NCBI GenBank assembly: GCA_036558545.1
Contig: DATBFJ010000071.1
Coordinates: 30,951 to 94,950 of the forward strand
DNA: 64,000 bases
DNA from: JALYGJ01 sp036558545
GTDB lineage: Bacteria; Chloroflexota; Limnocylindria; Limnocylindrales; CSP1-4
Reading direction: 5' to 3'
Shown: positions 60,922-64,000 of the stretch, in pieces
Layout of the letters: the number at the start of each line of letters is the position of its first letter
Position numbering within the stretch: position 1 is the first letter of the stretch
Position numbers and translations under genes: made by a program
The notes under the pieces: generated by a model
Databases searched by the model: none
What the model was told of the DNA's origin: nothing
Seen by the model: only the letters and a program-made list of their open reading frames with translations

Positions 60922-62289
60922 TCAGAGGGGAACGTCTGCGAGATACTCAGCCCCTTGGCCCGGCGTTCCGACTGAGATCACAATCCGCCGGCCGTCGGGT
61001 GAGAGGAACAACCCGGCAACCTCGTCGGGCTCACCTAATGGAGCAGCGGCGCCACCGCGGTACGCGATCAGATCGGTCCATTTGCCGGTTTGAACGTCGA
61101 CTCGGAAACCGACCAACGTTGCGCCGTAGGCGGACGCTACGTAGTACCTTCCCGCAGGCACCTCAACCTTGCTCACTCTGATCCCGTCGGACCCATACGT
61201 GGACAGAACAGGAGCTGCTGTTGTGAACGTCACGATCTGGCCCTGGTCGTTCCAGACGTAGCCCTCGCCCTCCTTTGAGAAGTCGCCGACGATGGGCACG
61301 TTGGCGACGGATCCAGTCGTTAGGTCGGTGATTTCTACCCCGAGTCGCGAGACGCCGGATGAGTCTCGACTTGGTATCGCGCCGGCAAAGTATCTGCCGG
61401 TCGGATCGAAATCGATTGTTGACGGATCACCCGGGTGATGGTCCGAGAAGAGAGACTTCAGACCCGGCCAACCGAGGATCTCGAGCCAACCGTCGGGCGA
61501 CGGTCCCGACTCCGTTGGATGCAGCACCGCAAGTTTGTCGCCGGCGAGGTCCCAGTTCAGCGGAATACCGTCCCGTTCCGGGCTCGCTTGGCCGCCCTGC
61601 CAGACCTCGAAACTGGGGTTGACTGGTCCAACGTCGATGCCCGGCAGGTTCCTCGCGATGACCACGGCGCCGTTGCCATTCGAGCGCGCTGAGCAACACG
61701 GAAGCTCCACTTGCCCGATCGTCTTATCGAGAACGTCGAGCGACTGGCCGGCCACCGTGTGGAAATCCGCGAATGGCTCCTCGCTGGGATCTGAAGGCGG
61801 ATACGCGTTGCCGTTGAATGCCGTTACCGTTTTGGAATCGAGCCACATCGGCTCGGCGGCGCCGAAAGTTTTAACGATGTCGCCCACGGCATCGAAGACC
61901 TGGATGTGGTACTGCCCTATTCCTCCGTCCTGGACGAAGAAGTGCTCACTGTCAGGTGCCCAGGTGACTTGGCCGTCGCCGCCACTCGCTAGCTTTGTCC
62001 ACACGAATACACCGGACGAACCAGGCGTAACGGTCGGATTTGGCGCGAAGGTCGGCGGCAGGCTGGGTTCGACGAGTCGAGACGAAGACGGCGACGTCAG
62101 CGGGGCAAACGACGTCGTCGACGGCAGATCCACAGGCGAGGCGGAGGGTGAACCGCTCGCGGCTTCGAGCACGATGCTCTGCATGTTGAAATTAGATGGC
62201 CGACCGGAAGGCGACTCGCCGGTGCTACCACACGCAGTGAAAATGAGAACTGCTAGCGCGGCGAGGATGTTTCGAGCCATATCGCCCAT
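60922..62289 (-). CDS. lipoprotein 7, PCC family, short form, opposite strand
   Basis: 455 residues. ATG 62289 (or 62280) gives a signal peptide with lipobox FTAC. An S/P/T linker is followed by the propeller-like domain: VTWAPDSEHFFVQDGG, AAEPMWLDSKTV, marker LPCCSARSNGNGAVVIAR, NWDLAGDKLAVLHP, and FDPTGRYFAG. No HYSGQGSN domain. It lies alone between unit C and the intact tRNA-Pro but points left, unlike lipoproteins 5 and 6. Tandem duplication would have kept the orientation, so this argues for cassette-by-cassette insertion. Confidence 0.82.
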   Translation of the reverse strand: MGDMARNILAALAVLIFTACGSTGESPSGRPSNFNMQSIVLEAASGSPSASPVDLPSTTSFAPLTSPSSSRLVEPSLPPTFAPNPTVTPGSSGVFVWTKLASGGDGQVTWAPDSEHFFVQDGGIGQYHIQVFDAVGDIVKTFGAAEPMWLDSKTVTAFNGNAYPPSDPSEEPFADFHTVAGQSLDVLDKTIGQVELPCCSARSNGNGAVVIARNLPGIDVGPVNPSFEVWQGGQASPERDGIPLNWDLAGDKLAVLHPTESGPSPDGWLEILGWPGLKSLFSDHHPGDPSTIDFDPTGRYFAGAIPSRDSSGVSRLGVEITDLTTGSVANVPIVGDFSKEGEGYVWNDQGQIVTFTTAAPVLSTYGSDGIRVSKVEVPAGRYYVASAYGATLVGFRVDVQTGKWTDLIAYRGGAAAPLGEPDEVAGLFLSPDGRRIVISVGTPGQGAEYLADVPL

Positions 62290-62349
62290 TTTGACGACCG
62301 GCACCTTCCCTACGTGCTGGGCTGCACGAGGAGATTTGTGCATGCCCGA

Positions 62350-62371
62350 GCGGTGCAGGCTAGGCTCTGCA
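62350..62371 (+). promoter_or_regulatory. tRNA-Pro promoter block
   Basis: TGCAGGCTAGGCTCTGCA with TAGGCT (62361-62366) as likely -10, 11 nt before the tRNA. The block is repeated at 56649, 58310 and 60672 before the tRNA halves. TAGGCT also precedes the MBL gene at leaderless distance. Confidence 0.6.
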
Positions 62372-62377
62372 AGTCCT

Positions 62378-62452
62378 CGGGGTGTAGCGCAGTGGTAGCG
62401 CACCTGCTTTGGGAGCAGGGGGTCGCCGGTTCGAATCCGGCCACCCCGACCA
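62378..62452 (+). tRNA. tRNA-Pro (anticodon UGG), CCA encoded
   Basis: Complete cloverleaf: acceptor CGGGGTG/CACCCCG, D stem GCGC/GCGC, anticodon stem CCTGC/GCAGG with loop TTTGGGA (anticodon TGG), T arm GCCGG-TTCGAAT-CCGGC, discriminator A, CCA. No intron. Eight bp before the stop of the convergent cyclase/TPR gene. It is the only full copy next to three 5'-half copies. Confidence 0.97.
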
Positions 62453-62459
62453 TCCCTCC

Positions 62460-64000
62460 TCAAGAGCTGGCGGCCGCCTCGAGGTTGGGTTCTGGCGCCG
62501 GCTCCATCTTGTCGGGCCGATGATCCTGAGGTGCGGAGAGCCTGTCCAGACGGGCCAAATGTGGCTTGGCGCCCAAGCGCTCGAGGATCTTTCGAGTGGA
62601 CGAAATCACGTCCCCCACCTCCGGATCCTCCGGGTCTAGAAGTTCGGCCACGTCAAGGCCGGTCAAGGCCTCATCCCATACTCCGTTAGTGGCGCGCCAG
62701 CCGCGCAAAGCTTCGGCATACAGTGCTTTCGCATCGGCAGTTCGGCCCTCAAGCGCCGCAACGCCTGCCTGTATGGTCTTTCGACGGGCGACCGCTGCCG
62801 GTCCGCTGCCTGCGTTTTCCTCCAACCGAGCCAGCAACGCTTTCGCATCGTCGAGATCGTGCAGCCATAACGCCGGATGAGCTGCTCGATACACATATTC
62901 CTGGGCGTAGGCCGGCTCCGCCGTGATCAAAAGGAACTCATCTCGTGCCTTGGAGTATTGCCCCGTTGCCAGAGCCTCGTTGCCAGCCACATCGGAGATT
63001 GAGGCTGTGCGGTCGGGCCCCTCGAGATCTCGGCTGACCGCTGCAATTTCTTCGACTCCGGCGGCTATGTCCTCGCCCCGAGACGCACGGAGGATCAGGT
63101 AGTTGTTGAGCATGAGCATCTTGTCTCGATCGGACATCTCCTCCGCCAACGCAGGTTCGAGCATCTCGAGCCCGGCATCCCATTCGCCGCCGAGAAACGC
63201 GCCGTACCCGAAGTTGGCAATGGCAGACAACAACGCCTCGCGACGTCCTGTCCGGCGTGCCAGCTCGATCTGAGCGTGATATGCGTCCAGCGCGGCCTTC
63301 CAGTCGCTTTCGCTGGCGCGGATCGCCAGGTTGCCGGTGGCACGAATCTCCAATTCGGTTTGGCCTGTGTCCGACGCCAACTGCCGGGCAAGTTCCGTTA
63401 CGGCCAGCGATTCGCGACGGCGGCCCTCGCGGTAAAGGGCATTGCTCTTGGCGAAGAGCGCGGTAGCCATCAAGTGATCCAGCCCACGTCGCTCGGCCGT
63501 TGTGAGAGCCGGTTCCAACAAAGCGAGAGCCCCCTCGGAGTCGCCATTTGCGGACCTGACGCGTGCTGCGATGGCGGCGAGCTCGAGAAAAGCCTCCTCG
63601 TCGATATCGCTAAATTCCACGAGCGCGGGCTCGAGGATCGCCGATGCGGCCTCCGCCTTGTATGCATCCAGCAAGACGTAGCCCATGCGGCCGGCGCTGA
63701 GCGCCGCTTGATTTCGTTTGCCCAGCTCCCTGGCTATGTCGAGCGCTTTTCGGAACGTTGATTCGGCCTGGTCGAACTGACCAATCACCCACGCTGACTC
63801 GCCTGCGCGATTCAGAAGATCCCATTGTTCCTGTGGATCAGTCGTGACCGACAGCGCCTGCTCGAGAAACTCCACGCTCTGCGCGAAGCTGCCAAGGGAC
63901 GTTGCTCGACTGGCGGCGGCCTTAAGCGCAACGCGCGCCTGACTGGCCAGCGCGTCTGCCTCAGGGCCTTCGGCAGCGTTCTGATGGGCTGCCAGGTAGT
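62460..64000 (-). CDS. TPR region of a cyclase/AAA/TPR protein (5' end beyond window)
   Basis: At least 513 residues, open to the right edge, so the start is missing. The visible part is TPR-like helices (EQWDLLNRAGESAWVIGQFDQAE and many A.A..Y..AL units), ending KPHLARLDRLSAPQD and an Ala-rich tail. It aligns with the C-terminal third of the 46.1-kb protein, e.g. SQARVALKAAASRATSLGSFAQSVEF against AQARLALRAAGERAASLGAHAQAVAF. The missing N-terminus is therefore probably zinc ribbon, cyclase and AAA. Its 3' end lies 7 bp from the tRNA. Confidence 0.8.
   Translation of the reverse strand, partial: YLAAHQNAAEGPEADALASQARVALKAAASRATSLGSFAQSVEFLEQALSVTTDPQEQWDLLNRAGESAWVIGQFDQAESTFRKALDIARELGKRNQAALSAGRMGYVLLDAYKAEAASAILEPALVEFSDIDEEAFLELAAIAARVRSANGDSEGALALLEPALTTAERRGLDHLMATALFAKSNALYREGRRRESLAVTELARQLASDTGQTELEIRATGNLAIRASESDWKAALDAYHAQIELARRTGRREALLSAIANFGYGAFLGGEWDAGLEMLEPALAEEMSDRDKMLMLNNYLILRASRGEDIAAGVEEIAAVSRDLEGPDRTASISDVAGNEALATGQYSKARDEFLLITAEPAYAQEYVYRAAHPALWLHDLDDAKALLARLEENAGSGPAAVARRKTIQAGVAALEGRTADAKALYAEALRGWRATNGVWDEALTGLDVAELLDPEDPEVGDVISSTRKILERLGAKPHLARLDRLSAPQDHRPDKMEPAPEPNLEAAASS

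Noticed and set aside
55751..62452. CRISPR array or classical integron attC sites
   Set aside because: Repeats are 150-180 bp units 1.6-2.4 kb apart with genes between, no short spacers; no attC inverse-core GTTRRRY signature or IntI gene seen.
50500..62452. Prophage or transposon origin of the lipoprotein island
   Set aside because: No integrase, transposase, capsid or terminal inverted repeats are present; only the tRNA-linked repeats.

Overview
The window is high-GC bacterial chromosome carrying mostly housekeeping genes. Its right-hand 12 kb is an accessory lipoprotein region that ends at a tRNA-Pro gene. No rRNA, phage genes or recognisable transposase is present. The mix suggests an uncultivated Chloroflexota lineage, possibly Limnocylindria-like: F420-type oxidoreductases, a CBS-less GuaB3-type protein, two AlkZ-like winged-helix proteins, DUF4331 and DUF4239, and zinc-ribbon/cyclase/AAA/TPR giants. 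That assignment is inference from gene content; an actinobacterial relative is the main alternative. Many genes carry a TANNNT hexamer 5-9 nt before the start codon and no clear Shine-Dalgarno, which points to common leaderless transcription. Layout, 0-9 kb: a secreted ELWxxDGT protein and a minus-strand operon DUF4331, TPR protein, NicO metal exporter. These are divergent from an ECF sigma factor with its RskA-like anti-sigma. Thymidylate kinase and a GAF-GGDEF cyclase follow. 9-24 kb: PLP dehydratase, GuaB3-like protein, a DUF4239 membrane protein, small F420-type enzyme, two AlkZ-like proteins, tandem SnoaL-like proteins, GMP synthase, a methyltransferase that appears to start at CTG, zinc-ribbon and CPBP membrane proteins, RadC and an alpha/beta hydrolase. 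24-37 kb: MreB-MreC, LysM protein, a secreted protein with a possible Cys/His dyad and FlgD-like Ig units, two glycosyltransferases, a tail-anchored acidic protein coupled to a PpiC foldase, then MazG, RNase PH and RdgB (nucleotide and RNA quality control) and a metallo-beta-lactamase fold enzyme. 37-46 kb: a complete Kdp potassium system in which KdpD is split into two genes at opposite ends of the cluster, with a receiver-only regulator and a 28-residue membrane peptide in front of KdpF. 46-50 kb: a 1169-residue cyclase/AAA/TPR protein and an F420-type luciferase-like oxidoreductase. 50.5-62.4 kb is the most unusual part. Seven lipoprotein genes and one GNAT acetyltransferase lie between two paralogous cyclase/AAA/TPR genes. 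An intact tRNA-Pro(UGG) sits at the right end. Upstream of it are three direct copies of only its first 39 nt, each breaking off just past the anticodon loop, each preceded by a copy of the tRNA promoter, and each followed by a conserved GCGTCGATTATTGTGCG box. The four tRNA copies bound three single-gene intervals (lipoprotein +, lipoprotein +, lipoprotein -). An eroded fourth copy and a further degenerate box lie to the left. This looks like an integron-like cassette array that uses the anticodon-loop half of tRNA-Pro as attachment site, with no recombinase in the window. Four of the lipoproteins form one family marked by a PCC...NGHGA-type motif in a propeller-like domain.
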